Source: Halichondria panicea
Lineage: Eukaryota; Porifera; Demospongiae; Suberitida; Halichondriidae
DNA length: 64,000 nucleotides
Assembly: GCF_963675165.1 (NCBI RefSeq)
Contig: NC_087382.1
Coordinates: forward strand, 6,372,315-6,436,314
Direction of reading: 5' to 3'
Program-made: the position numbers and the translations under genes
The notes under the pieces: generated by a model
Told to the model about the DNA's origin: nothing
The model's database searches: none
Seen by the model: only the letters and a program-made list of their open reading frames with translations
Shown here: positions 12,377-22,984 of the stretch, in pieces
Layout of the letters: each line of letters opens with the position of its first letter
Numbering within the stretch: the first letter of the stretch is position 1

Positions 12377-12420
12377 TAGCCTCGATCCCAGGCCGAAAAC
12401 TCGGCCTGGGATCGAGGCTA
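12377..12420. mobile_element. Perfect 20-bp palindrome of the TAGCCTCGAT family
   Basis: TAGCCTCGATCCCAGGCCGA at 12377-12396, loop AAAC, then the exact inverse at 12401-12420. The arms are the same terminal motif as the 719-bp element at 24004-24722, so this looks like an internally deleted relic of that family. Confidence 0.75.
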
Positions 12421-12470
12421 TATATAATACTTGTGTTTGCATACCAAGGTTAAAAAGTGCAATGATGTAT

Positions 12471-13047
12471 ACTAGTTAGGCCCTGATAAATTCTCACCCA
12501 TTATTAATTCTTGAAAAATGTGCCTATTATTCTCATAAAAAATCCGATTATTCTCATAAAAAGCCCAAAAATGTGACATATTAAAATTAAGACGTAGACA
12601 CAGCACATAACTGACACACAACGTAATAATTAATGATTCTCAGTGTTATCTTGTTATCTTGCTGACTTGAACTGATCCTCAACTTCAGCATTGTTGTTTG
12701 CCATGAAAACGTCGTTATGCAAAACTTAATGTAATGATATTTACCAAAAATGGACATTGCCTATTATTCCCAATTATTCTTTAGACACCTACGTATAGTG
12801 GGTAATTTTCGTGGGGCAAAATATTCGTGGTTTTCGTGGTTGGAGGTCTGACCACGAATATTTACCCACGAATGAAGCGACCTTGCCTACCTTTACCTAC
12901 AATCCAAGCAGCAACCACGAAAATATTACCCACGAAATGTCTCAATATTGCTGAACCACGAATATTTTGTTCCAAGAAAATTACCCGCTATACGGTATTT
13001 TGCTAAAATTATATTCTGAGTATACTTTTTCAGGGCCTAATACTAGT
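12471..13047. mobile_element. TIR element (TTAGGCCCTGA ends) with nested MITE
   Basis: ACTAGTTAGGCCCTGA at 12471-12486 is inverted at about 13030-13047 (TCAGGGCCTAATACTAGT). Inside are repeated CCTATTATTCTCAT motifs, also seen inverted at 43900-44180. A second MITE sits inside at 12791-12997. The interior has no ORF. Confidence 0.55.
12791..12997. mobile_element. MITE, ACCGTATAGCGGGTAATTTTCG family, copy 1
   Basis: About 207 bp with terminal inverted repeats and subterminal palindromic ATATTCGTGG/CCACGAATATT motifs. Near-identical copies lie at 43318-43524 and 49717-49927, and a degenerate one at 55181-55395. Confidence 0.8.
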
Positions 13048-13281
13048 CTTGTGTTTGCATAGAAGTACGATTATTTCATATGGGCTCTCACACACTTCCG
13101 GCAATTGATAAGAGTACAGCAATTAGGACTTCACCCATGCACACTTAATATGTATATAGCTGAAGACTTATAGACTTTAATAGAGCTACTAGACTACACA
13201 GGATGTGAAACATGCACTGGTGTGGTTACAAAATGCAATAAATATCCTATAAGAGTACAGCAACTATAGTTCACCCACACA

Positions 13282-13379
13282 TTCTTTCCCACAATCCACT
13301 GCATTTACACACAGTAATGCACTGAGGGGGATTATATGCACTTGCACTGTGTGTAAATGCAGTAGATTTTGGGAAAGAA
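13282..13379. repeat. 34-bp-arm hairpin
   Basis: TTCTTTCCCACAATCCACTG at the start of the left arm (13282-13315) is inverted at 13346-13379 with about two mismatches; the loop is about 30 bp. It lies in the promoter-side flank of the second small-protein gene only, so it was probably inserted after the duplication. Confidence 0.7.
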
Positions 13380-13618
13380 ATCTGCTTTTGGGACTTACGG
13401 CCCACACAGGATGTGTGCATGGTTACAAGATGCGACACTCAATGGGTATGCATTGTGCCAGATGCTCTCCCACCAGCGCAAGAATAACAATTCTTAATAA
13501 TGAATTATCTATACATACGCATGCAGCGGAAAGTCTGATTCCAATCCCATATTCCAGCAAAGAATAGTCAATCTGATGAATATCAATCAAAAAGCTTTCG
13601 ATTCCAGCTCCTATAGAG

Positions 13619-13626
13619 TATAAAAG
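13619..13626 (+). promoter_or_regulatory. TATA box of small cysteine-rich gene, copy 2
   Basis: TATAAAAG, with the same surroundings and spacing as at 5580-5587. Confidence 0.6.
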
Positions 13627-13745
13627 GAGCGATTTGATTGACAAGTTATAACAAGCCAGCAACTCCATGCAACATCAAGTAAGAAGACTAACCAGCTTAT
13701 CTTTCCATCAGTCAAGAAGAAATAGCCCAAATTGAACACTCTATA

Positions 13746-14662
13746 ATGGTAAGAAATACATATACATAATATATAAAAAAAAATGTATTCACCATCTATA
13801 TACTGTTGTATACATGCATGCATGCATTCATGTATAGTTACATGGCAATCATACTATGTCTTGTCTTTGACATTATTTTGTCAACACAATGTTAATACTG
13901 CATGCATGCATGCATGCATGTGATTCAACCTTTTTCTTTTGTTAGACAATGAAGATTGTGCTTGTCGTAGTCGTACTGGTGGCTTGCTTTGCTGCAGTCA
14001 ATTGTCAAGATGCTCTTTGCTTGAGTAATGGATTGCGAGATAATGCAAACCTTCAAGAATGCAACACCATGTTAGCTGTAAGCTCAGTGTTCACTATACT
14101 GCATGCATTCAAGCAACAAATTGACAAGTTTGTTATTAACTTATTTTCTCGACCCATGCATGAATGCATGCAACTATACTATATGTATCATGCATACAGA
14201 CCGCTGCCACCAACCTTGAGGCTTTTTGTCAACTGCCCTGTATCAACGATCTTGCAGCACTTTTCACCACTTGTCAATTACCAAACAGCATAACACAATG
14301 TACGTCTTTTTACATATAATAAAATTATAGTAGTATAAAAATGTTTACTGGTATAAAACAATTTGCATGCAAAGCTACAATTATAGTATAGCCTCGTTCC
14401 CAGCAGGTTGTCTCTAAAATAACGCTATAGGTGCATGCATGCCTGTTCTTTCTCAATGAGAATGGTCTGGTCTGGAGGCTATACTATTGACCATCCATGC
14501 ATGGTTGTTGTGACATATATAATTATTATGTCTCTTAATACCACCTTCTTCTCAGTTTGCCCCGGCGGTACTAGCGCTGGTACTAATGATGCTGCGTCTA
14601 CTGTTGCCGTGCCAATGATGGTGCTCACTGGACTTATTGCGGCTTTGGCCTCACTGTTTTAA
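13746..14662 (+). CDS. Small secreted six-cysteine protein, probably GPI-anchored (copy 2)
   Basis: Paralogue of 5707-6603 with the same four-exon structure: 13746-13748, 13946-14077, 14200-14299, 14556-14662. Start MTMKIVLV again depends on an ATG at the very end of exon 1. All six cysteines and the C-terminal GPI-type tail (VPMMVLTGLIAALASLF) are kept. Differences are few: Leu to Phe in the signal peptide, PF to AL after the predicted cleavage, NGY to NDL in exon 3, and a longer GGTSAGTND spacer before the tail. Both copies are open and splice cleanly, so both may be expressed. Changes cluster near the mature N-terminus and the stalk, while the signal and the anchor are nearly fixed. Function is unknown. 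Confidence 0.75.
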
Positions 14663-15109
14663 GCAGACACAACGTCAAGGATACTATATACTTTTTGAAC
14701 ACAGATATAGTGCTATAGCTCTAGAGAGAGTACATGCATGCACATGCATGTATATAATTATAGTCAGAACTATATAAATTATAGTTTTTTGATTTGTGTG
14801 AAAAAACACCAAATTGGTTTCATAATAATTACAACTGTATGGAACAAAGCATATTTCCCAGCACATTTTAAATGCAGTGAAGTAGTGGCAGCACTATATG
14901 GAATGTTTGTCCGAAGTCCACAAAGTTTCCGTACCTCTCATTTATGCAGAGATATTTGAGAATATCTATGATTTATGAGTTAAAGATAGTTTGTCACTTG
15001 AGTCAAGCATCAATTTTGTGAGCACAGATTCGCTAATTGCTGATAAACAACCCGCTAACGAAGAAAATCTGATGGATTCTCCAAAGTCGCCCCTGGAGAT
15101 CTAAGGAAA

Positions 15110-15830
15110 CATCCTGGGTGCAAGTGTACTCCCCTGGTGGATTGTATTGATGATCTTAACAGAGAGAAGGTGAGGCGACATCTCAGCCAGGACATAGTCG
15201 AGGTATAGGGATCATCTCTCTCGGATGCCAGGAGACAGGCGAAGCGCTTGTAGTTTGCCTCAGTTCCGAGTCCGCCTGTTGCCGAGAAAACCAGGGGTGT
15301 GAACGAGGAATGCTCTATCTCCTTGACTCTTCGTTCGTATATATAGGCGTTCTTCCTTTCGTGTTTCCGATAGCACTTGAAGACGTGAGATTAGTGTTTC
15401 TGTTTGAGCGAGCATGTGGGTTGAACACTCACATCACAGAAGGTTCTTTCCGCGTGCCTACCTCCCCAGAATCCGCTCATGGCAACTTCTATAGTCATGC
15501 CCCATCTTGTGTGATGGCAGAGGCTTCCTGAAACGTTTCTCCTGTGACAGGTTGCAGGTCTGGCTCGATGTTAACCTCATGGTACACTTCTGTTAATAAA
15601 TTTGCGGTAATGTGTCGGGTGATAGGGGAATCCACCTTTCCGGCACGAGAGAGCATGTTCACTGAGAAGGAGCTTCCACACGAGCAATTTGAGGGAGTAC
15701 GATTTAGTTTCCAGCCATATCTCAGGGCCAATGCATCGTGAAACGCACCTTTGTGCAGGGTGAATCCAAATTCTTCAATGGGTAGTGTGGTTAGCCAGTT
15801 TGAAGCTCCTCTTTCCGAAGCGAGTGTCAT
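15110..15830 (-). pseudogene. Retroelement C-terminal fragment 1
   Basis: The minus strand reads ALRYGWKLNRTPSNCSCG, ITANLLTEVYHEVNIEPDLQ, then in shifted frames SGFWGGRHAERTFCDVSVFN, IEHSSFTPLVFSATGGLG and MSWLRCRLTFSLLR. From memory this order is the C-terminal region of reverse-transcriptase-encoding elements common in sponges and cnidarians. The FWG...F.DV.VFNP block suggests a nuclease-like fold. Frameshifts and stops occur from 15495 onward, so it is dead. The matching pieces at 18862-19195 and 20178-20533 support the reading. Confidence 0.6.
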
Positions 15831-15937
15831 TGCTCTTTTCTGCTGGGTCTGTTGTTCCTTCAGCTGTAAATACGTATACCTTGAATAAAGACCAGGTGTA
15901 TATAGTTAGCAGGACAACTACTATTTTGTAGTAATAA

Positions 15938-16030
15938 AATCAACAGAACGGTCAACCTGGTGCATGGAGTGCTATAGCTTCATTAGATTTATTCCTAATT
16001 TAATGAGGCCAGATGCCTCAGAGACCTGCC
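15938..16030. repeat. Repeat shared with 4586-4742
   Basis: CAACAGAACGGTCAACCTGG, then GGAGTGCTATAGCTTCA and AATGAGGCCAGATGCCTCAGAG, match the upstream remnant. It marks the unit boundary between the retroelement fragment and the second beta-helix pseudogene. Confidence 0.65.
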
Positions 16031-16229
16031 CATGAGAATTTAAAACCTATATATATTATAATACGTACAAAAGTCATGTACAAAAGTCATGTACTCATTG
16101 TGTTTGCTTAGCTGAATATGCATGCTGTGGATAATGTTATTGGGGGAAAGGTATTGATTTTGCAGAATTCAAAGTGAAATGATATACTAAGCAGTATATA
16201 GTGACTATTTGCAGTGACTTCAAACTATA

Positions 16230-17765
16230 ACTTTGGGAAACACTTGAATCTGACCAATATAATTATGACAATCATAGATCTGCCAGCAATCTACTAAAAT
16301 GTTTACAGCACTGTATCCACAAATATCCATTTGAATAATGTGAGGGCTGACACGAAACTTGCACAAAGAAATGGAACATTTGTTAACTTTAAGCATATGA
16401 GTTATATTCATTGCTCTATATCGTGATACTTACAAACTCGTCCGTTGTTGGAAGAAAGAGGGTGTTGTTCTATTTCCCAGTAAGCAGTGATTCTGTCACC
16501 GGTACGTATATTGATGCCCAAGCTGTTTTTGCAGATCACAGTACACTGTGAACATTACAAACACACTTCTTGAGGATAGGTTGCATTGCATTTAGTGCCA
16601 ACTCAAATAAATGCCGCTGTGAACATCAACATTGTAAATTCAACATTCAGGGAAAATAAATATGTGGTGAAGATTGAGAGGGACAAGACAATATGACGTT
16701 TTGTTTGGGAGAGATGAAGTAACGTCAGTGGTTGTATTATTGCTGGAGAGATCAGTGTTCATCGGCAATCAGCCTTATCAGGATTTAGACGGGATTGTAA
16801 ATGTTGTTGAAATCAAGGCATGTATTATTAATGGATGTACTTTTATTGATAACGGAAAAACTGCTATTGCTTCCGTGTCAAGTAGCATAGTGTTTCATGG
16901 TAGGAATGTATTTATCAACAACACAGGTATAAGGGGAGGTGCAATGGCTTTGCATTTATCAAGGATTTACATGGGCAATTTCTTTTCACTATATTTTTCT
17001 AACAATAGAGCTAACCAAGTGGGTGGTGCCATAATTATGTGGAGGAGAATGTAAAAGCATCATACAAATGCTTTACAAGAACAGGTTCCATTATGGTTGA
17101 CAAGATCCACCAATTGGTACATTTATGAGCAACTATGCAAGTAATGGAGGAGACAATATATATGGGAGTGCACTGCAACGTAGATGTCAAGATACAGTTA
17201 CAACTTCTCTGGTTCTACAATTTAAAATAATCATTGCAAATTTCGGTCTTTCCTCCGTGACCTCTAACCCTTCACGAGTGTGTTTGTGTAATGAGCATGG
17301 TGTTCCCGAATGTGCAAACGTCAGACAACTACCACCTCGCTATGCAGTAGAGCTGTTTACAGTACTGTCTCTCTCGTTGTTGCTGGTTATGATTTTGGGA
17401 CAGTTCAAGGAGTTGTATATACACAGTACCCTCATCTGAAAACATTTCTATCGCTGTTGGTCAACGCGTTCAAGAGATTACAGATCATCGAAAGTGCACT
17501 GATCTGAATATCATGGTTCAAGCACTGAAGAGCAAGCAACATATTCTCAACTGGGCAAGTATCTGGTCCTATTGACAGACTAGAAGTAGAGAAAATGGTT
17601 CATGACTATACCCACATGCAGAAGTACAAAAAATTCAGAACAATCAAGGACAAACTTTTAGTGGTTCCAGTTAAATTACAAATATATTTCTGGAAGCACG
17701 TCCAGCAGGATTCAACCTCACCACCATACATTTGCTCATGTCACAATCAACTAGTAGAGAAAGAA
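16230..17765 (+). pseudogene. Beta-helix / multi-pass membrane protein pseudogene, copy 2
   Basis: Paralogue of 9020-11202. It shares the ectodomain (SVFIGNQPYQD, NNTGIRGGAMALHLSRIYMG, NNRANQVGGAII, SNYASNGGDNIYGSALQRRC). It retains parts that copy 1 lost: VCLCNEHGVPECANVRQLPP and, after a frameshift near 17360, VAGYDFGTVQGVVYTQYPH. Further downstream are VGQRVQEITDHRKCTDLN and PAGFNL followed, one frame over, by CSCHNQL. The membrane region present in copy 1 is absent here; the homology fades near 17765. Multiple breaks make it non-functional. Confidence 0.6.
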
Positions 17766-18160
17766 CTTTGACCCTCATCCCACTGAGAGTCGTTTGTACA
17801 GTAGAGGACACTGGGTAGATATGTTTAGCAACAGTCGTTGAGATGAGAAAGTGTAACTCCACACAGCCTTGAATTGTCTGATTGAACATAGTTGTAGCGC
17901 TGCTGCTCGTACACCAAGTGTTTCAGCAATTCTTCACTTCAGCTCTTGTACACACTCTAGTGTGGTGTAATGCTCTTGTGCACTTGAGAATTAGTACAGC
18001 TGTTTGATTACGAGATCGTGAGGAAAATATAATGTCACTGGGAACTTTTATACACATTTCGCTGACAGAACTGTAGAAGAGTACTCACGCAGTTGTTCTT
18101 GGTCACTATATAGGTGATCCCAACAGCTCAATGAGGTACTAATTGAAGAAGGATATGTAA

Positions 18161-18433
18161 TCACGTAGATTGATAAACACTTCGGACAAACTTTTTGCAT
18201 TTTGAATCGTTCTCTTGATCAAGTACTTTCATTCCAGTTAATCCCTTGAAAGCTTTGAGGCTGAGAATTGAATCTTTATCTCTTCCAAAGGGATCCGTTG
18301 GACCTTTGAGAAAATTAGTAGCAAATCTCATCTTTGCGATTTTTTTGATTTCATACTCTTCTAGGCCAGAGGTGTTGAGGTGTGGGAAGCTGAATGACTT
18401 TGGAGCAGTACGTTGGTTTGGTACTTCCAGCCA
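18161..18433 (-). other. Unrecognised 90-codon open stretch
   Basis: The minus strand is open from just after a TAA at 18434-18436 to a TGA at 18161-18163. It includes LEEYEIKKIAKMRFATNFLK and DPFGRDKDSILSLKAFKG. The lysine-rich, ordinary-looking composition is more protein-like than its neighbours. There is no ATG until Met-30 or so and no splice signals were found. It may be an exon or a fragment of a decayed element. I do not recognise it. Confidence 0.25.
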
Positions 18434-18640
18434 TTAATGTGTCCCAGAGAATGCATGTTGTCCAATCCTAAATTTCCTATACTATGTGCGCATGCGCAAA
18501 CATAGAGTGATTTTTATTGTCCCTGACCGGATTCAGCCTTATAAAAGGGAGTAGATGTACCGTAGTAGTATACATAATTATCATGATTAGGCTCATAATC
18601 GTATGATGTGCTATAATTTGTTATTAGCGACCAGAAAAAG

Positions 18641-18765
18641 GTTCGACATGCGTGCACGAATCACTACAAGTTCAGTGTACTGATGTCATTGCGGTCACGT
18701 GATGATGTCCAGGCCAAATGCACTGAACTTGTAGTGATTCATGCATGCATGTCGGACTTCCTCTG
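18641..18765. mobile_element. MITE with 37-bp imperfect TIR
   Basis: 18641-18677 (GTTCGACATGCGTGCACGAA...) is inverted at 18721-18757 with about three mismatches. The outer CGACATG and TTCCTCT bases resemble the AGAGGAGGTACGACA ends of the 7271-7399 family. Confidence 0.65.
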
Positions 18766-18861
18766 ATTAGTGACTGGAGAGTGTACAGCCAGAGGGTTTC
18801 TAGATAAAGCAGCAAGGAATTTAATCAGCACTAATTAATTACCTGTGACATCCATCCGGGA

Positions 18862-19195
18862 TCCCATTTAGCCCCACACCCAACTCTCCTCCGGACCAAA
18901 AAGCGGGCCTATGAACAAGGAATAAGAGAGATTGAACATGCTAACTGGTACTCTCTGCCACAGGGGGGTTAGGTAATGAGGCTAACACATTTTACGAATG
19001 ACTGGCATCACTACTGGCAACCAAATGGAATAATCCCTACAATAGTACGATGTGTTGGCTAAGATGCCGACTATCGTTCTCTCTCCTCCGGTGTGGCATT
19101 TGTGTGAGTATATACATGTAGCTTTAAGTACATAACTACCGTACAGTGGTCAATCATGTCCATTAGAGGAGCCAGATCCTCGTGTGGGCACGCAG
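18862..19195 (+). pseudogene. Retroelement C-terminal fragment 2
   Basis: KKRAYEQGIREIEHANWYSL at 18898-18957, then PYNSTMCWLRCRLSFSLLR near 19035-19090 and SIMSIRGARSS near 19155-19185. These are the same blocks, in the same order, as fragment 3 (20178-20533), interrupted by stops and short insertions. Confidence 0.55.
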
Positions 19196-19300
19196 TAATA
19201 ATCCCTACAGCTGTCGACCTGGTAAACTCAGAATCTAACATTACAACATTATGCACATGAAGAAAATACACACATGAAGAAAATACAAAGTTAGTGATAC

Positions 19301-19466
19301 ACAGTGGAACCTCTGCAACCACCTCCAAATAAAGGCCAGCTGCTATATAACGGCCAGGCACCCAGGTCCCAAATGAACAGTTTGTGTACAAAACAACCTC
19401 TCAACAAAGGCCACCTTTGTATAACATTGTTCCCCAAAGGTGTCCGCTTTAAAGGGGTTCCACTGT
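19301..19466. mobile_element. MITE, ACAGTGGAACC ends
   Basis: ACAGTGGAACCTC at 19301-19313 is inverted at about 19454-19466 (GGGTTCCACTGT). The interior carries AAAGGCC repeats and no ORF. Confidence 0.65.
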
Positions 19467-19620
19467 AGTTAATGTTTTATGTTAAGCTCACGTGGCTGCT
19501 ATTTCTTGATCGAAGGCAAGAAAGACAAAGAAGTCGTTAAAAATGCATTCCAATGACGACATTCAGCTGATGGAAAGTAAGCGCCATAGAGTGGCAGAAT
19601 CAACTTACTTCTTTTTCTTG

Positions 19621-19740
19621 AGGAGGTCCGACAGGCGCGGTGCAGCTTAAGCCTTAATTACTCTCAGCAGATGTGGGCGGATAATTATTGCTCAATCAAA
19701 GGCTAATTACTTGAGCTGCACCACGCCTGTCGTACCTCCT
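19621..19740. mobile_element. 120-bp MITE, AGGAGGTCCGACAGGCG ends
   Basis: AGGAGGTCCGACAGGCGCGG at 19621-19640, with TGCAGCTTAA following, is inverted at 19711-19740 (GAGCTGCACCACGCCTGTCG, then TACCTCCT). It is a relative of the 7271-7399 element. Another single end lies near 19781-19797. Confidence 0.7.
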
Positions 19741-19942
19741 CTGCCATGTGAGTACAGCTAAGGTTCTGTCACCAGACAGAGGAGGTACGGCATGCGACAG
19801 CTGGAACAGACACACATGCAGACAGACACACACACCCACACAGCACACAGTCAGCTTTACCGTATCCCTTGTGCAGCTATGTCTCGAGGCCTAATTATAG
19901 CTCTTAAAAACTATATAGAGTCTACGTACCTTAATGTTACTA

Positions 19943-20757
19943 TTATAGACGGGTAGTAATTTTAGCGTTTTCAGATTTTTCTCTGTTTTTAGGGACTAAT
20001 TTTGGTGGATTTGTGCAAATTCATTACCACAATAATTATGTCTCAAAAGATGCAAGTACAGATGACAAAAAGGCTACCTTGCTTAGCTTACTCTCAAAAG
20101 TACATTACAAAAAAAGAAAAAAATGTTTTTAAATGATTTTTAATTGTGTTTTATTATTAGCGCGCACTTAATTTAGCGAACCTCTCTAGCATCTACATAC
20201 AGACGACATGAGCTAGAAAAGAAACACCACTATGAACAGTGTATTCGGGAAGTGGAACACTCGACTTTCACACCACTAGTCCTCTCGTCTACTGGAGGCA
20301 TGGGAAGAGCTGCGACAACATTCTACAAGAGACTGTCGTCGATGCTCAGTGAGAAGAGAGATGTACCCTACAATACAATGATAGGGTGGATAAGATGCCA
20401 GTTGAGCTTCGCTCTACTGAGGGCATCCATTATGGCAATTAGGGGTGCCAGGTCATCAAGAAACAGACCAGCTAAGGATGTACTTCTTGAGCCAATCGAG
20501 GTCCAAGGTTGTCGAGGGACACCTAGAACGTAACTAAATGTTTCAACATTAATTTTTATTTTCACTTTTTGTTTTGTAGCAACTAATTCATCATTATATT
20601 ATATACATGTACATGGTTTCATTTAGTACTCAGTAATTTATGTACTCAGTAACTCAGTAGTTTTGCCCCCCCCCCCAAAAAAAAACAACAACTTAATTTA
20701 GCGTTAATTACAAATTCGCTAAAATTCGCTAAAAATTCAATTAGTACCCGTTTATAA
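19943..20757. mobile_element. TIR element carrying a retroelement fragment
   Basis: TTATAGACGGGTAGTAATTT at 19943-19962 (followed by TAGCG) is inverted at about 20720-20757 (CGCTAAAAATTCAATTAGTA, then CCCGTTTATAA). Both ends share repeated TTTAGCG motifs. Inside lies the best-preserved retroelement fragment (20178-20533). Either the DNA element captured it, or two insertions are nested. Confidence 0.55.
20178..20533 (+). pseudogene. Retroelement C-terminal fragment 3
   Basis: An open frame runs from about 20178 (STYRRHELEKKHHYEQCIRE, then VEHSTFTPLVLSSTGGMG, YKRLSSMLSEKRDVPYNTMI, WIRCQLSFALLRASIMAIRG, ARSSRNRPAKD) to a TAA at 20531-20533. It is the least damaged of the three fragments and has no upstream reverse transcriptase in the window. 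It is truncated at the 5' side, so it is not a functional gene. Confidence 0.6.
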
Positions 20758-22384
20758 AAGTAACAATAAGGTACTTATTTTGTGGTTGCATGCCTATCAC
20801 AACTACCGCATATCTTCTAATTTAATTTATCAACCACTTCTAATTACCCCGGACACTCTTTTGGGCAATTTTCGTTGTTCTAATACAACGGACACTCTGC
20901 TTTAATAATATTATTACTTGAAAAGTTGAGATGGCAAGTATTAAGTGTAAAAGCTAAGAACTTTGAACTCGAACGTTGGCGCTAGCTATATATAATTATT
21001 TGGCTGACCCATCAAAACTGTCTCGTGCTACCCATACATATACCATGTGGAGCACATCCATGCATGCATGTGCGTTTTTTGTGGGAGATTGGTTTAAAGA
21101 AGATCTTCGAAGATACTATATTCTATCTCCTGTTGTCACAATGAAATTGCCGTCCCCAAGCCAGAGGCTGTACTCCAGATATGGGGTGATATCGTTATAA
21201 ACTGTATGTATTCTACACCTGTGGGCATCTGTGTTTTTTTACGTGGAATTTATTAATCCGAGGCACGTCTGCTCCCCTGTGCATGGCTGCATGCAAGTTC
21301 TGTACGTGTTTATAACATGGAAAGACGCTCCATATCCTCATTTGCTTCTGATTCAACTTAGGTGGTATATGAAATGTGTCTTAAAACGTCATAACCACAA
21401 ACGTGTTTGTGGTTGGAAACTTCTCAACTGAAAAATATTCAACACAAGCTTCCATGCATGGTAATTGGCTAAGTATCTAATTGTACTCAGCTATAAATTT
21501 AAAATTTAAAGTTGCGCATGTACCTCAGACCGCTGGGATAAAGTTATAATAGTGCAACAGACATTACCATGTGTTTTGAGAATTGGGATACCATAGTGCA
21601 GATCAGTGTATAATTATATGAACTAAAGAGTACAGCATTCTCAACCAGCCATGCATGATTGCAACGCCTCTAGCTCTTGTCTCATTAATAGCCTTGTGTA
21701 CAAATGTGGTGCTGACATTAATTTTTACAACACTCTAGTCAGTGCATGCTATTATGAGCATAAAAGCTGGCTGTATCGTGCAAAGCACTCAGTTATAATT
21801 ATAGTCATTAATACGTATGTATGAAAACAATGGCACACCGTCATTTAACTTCATCTCATTTTATATTCCATAGTAAAATTGGTCATGCACGTATAGCTCT
21901 CCTCCTCATCAATTAATGCCACATACATGTAGTTTACCATCTAAACGGAGTATTGGACTCGATGGAAAATGATAATGAAATTTGCTCATTTTCTCAAAAG
22001 GTCGTTGGAATTTACAGCATACTTGCGTATAAGTCAGGGCACTTGTGCGATATAAGTTAACATACTTGCATGTGTATAATAGGTCAGGGCATTTAATTGT
22101 GTATAAGTGAAAGTACTTGTATACAAGTCAGGTTATTATGTATAAGTCAGGGTAGTGTGTATTATATAGTCAGCACTTACGTGTATAATTAAGTCAATGC
22201 ACTTAATATGCATAATTAAGTGGATAAAATTAACATTTTGACACAAACGGCACCCCATATCTATATACACAGCGTTATATGCTTTTATAATAGGTATACT
22301 TCCTTTAATTAAAAGAGGGTCACAGCTAAAGTCAACTGAGTTCAAAACGGCTCCTGAAATAGTCAGCCGTGTATGTGAAGCCAG
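20758..22384. other. Gene-free interval
   Basis: No gene is supportable. Around 22010-22200 a phrase like GTATAAGTCAGGGCACTT recurs loosely several times at irregular spacing, a degenerate tandem repeat. The rest is AT-rich with scattered GCATG runs. Confidence 0.5.
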
Positions 22385-22984
22385 CATACGTGCATGATCA
22401 GTGGAGTGAAAGGTCCGAGTGGTGTAGCTATCAACAGCAAAGGTCAGATTGTTGTTATAGTGAGATGGGTTGTCCCCAAATCAGTGTGTTCGAAACAACT
22501 GGAGTAAAGGTTCGACTGGTAAAGGATAATTTCACCGCCCAATATACATTAGGTGTTAATTGCTGTTGATAGAAAGATAATATGTACGTTCTCGATGCAA
22601 TAATCGTTGCATTCAGAAGTTTTCATCAGAGGGTCAATTTTCCTGTCAGCAGTCGGCTCTATAGGTGGTGAAAGGCTTGCGTTACACTGATCACCCTGCA
22701 AGTATAGCCCACAACAAAACACTGATTTGGTTTATGTTAGCGTACTTGGAAAGTGTTCACATATATGACCTTTTCTTCCACCACAGTTTTCAAATGAGCT
22801 TTTTCAAAGACTTGTGTATTGCGATGACTCAGGATATGTGTACATCGCTGATGCAGATCATCAAGTACATGTGTTCACTGCTGAGGGGAATTTTGTGCGC
22901 ATGTTTGGCTCCTCTGACAATGATACTGGTCAACTGAAAGGCATTGCGGCCAGTGACGGTGTAGTGTATATCTATTCAAGCAGT
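22385..22984 (+). pseudogene. NHL-repeat protein pseudogene
   Basis: NHL-type blades are readable across frames: KGPSGVAINSKGQIVV, then ISVFETTGVKVRLV one frame over, IAVDRKDNMYVLDA, HPASIAHNKTLIW, and LVYCDDSGYVYIADADHQVH with VFTAEGNFVRMFGSS and ASDGVVYI. The order and phrasing match the C-terminal NHL propeller of TRIM/NHL-type proteins. At least three frameshifts and an in-frame stop break it. No RING or B-box lies upstream. Confidence 0.6.

Larger units (their letters stand above)
13075..14935. repeat. Segmental duplication, copy 2
   Basis: This matches 5098-6905 through promoter, four exons, introns and 3' flank. Copy 2 carries an extra foldback sequence at 13282-13379 that copy 1 lacks. 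Confidence 0.85.

Noticed and set aside
17671-17889. Minus-strand 72-codon ORF
   Set aside because: The plus strand here carries the tail of the beta-helix pseudogene (PAGFNL and CSCHNQL), so the minus ORF is a shadow.
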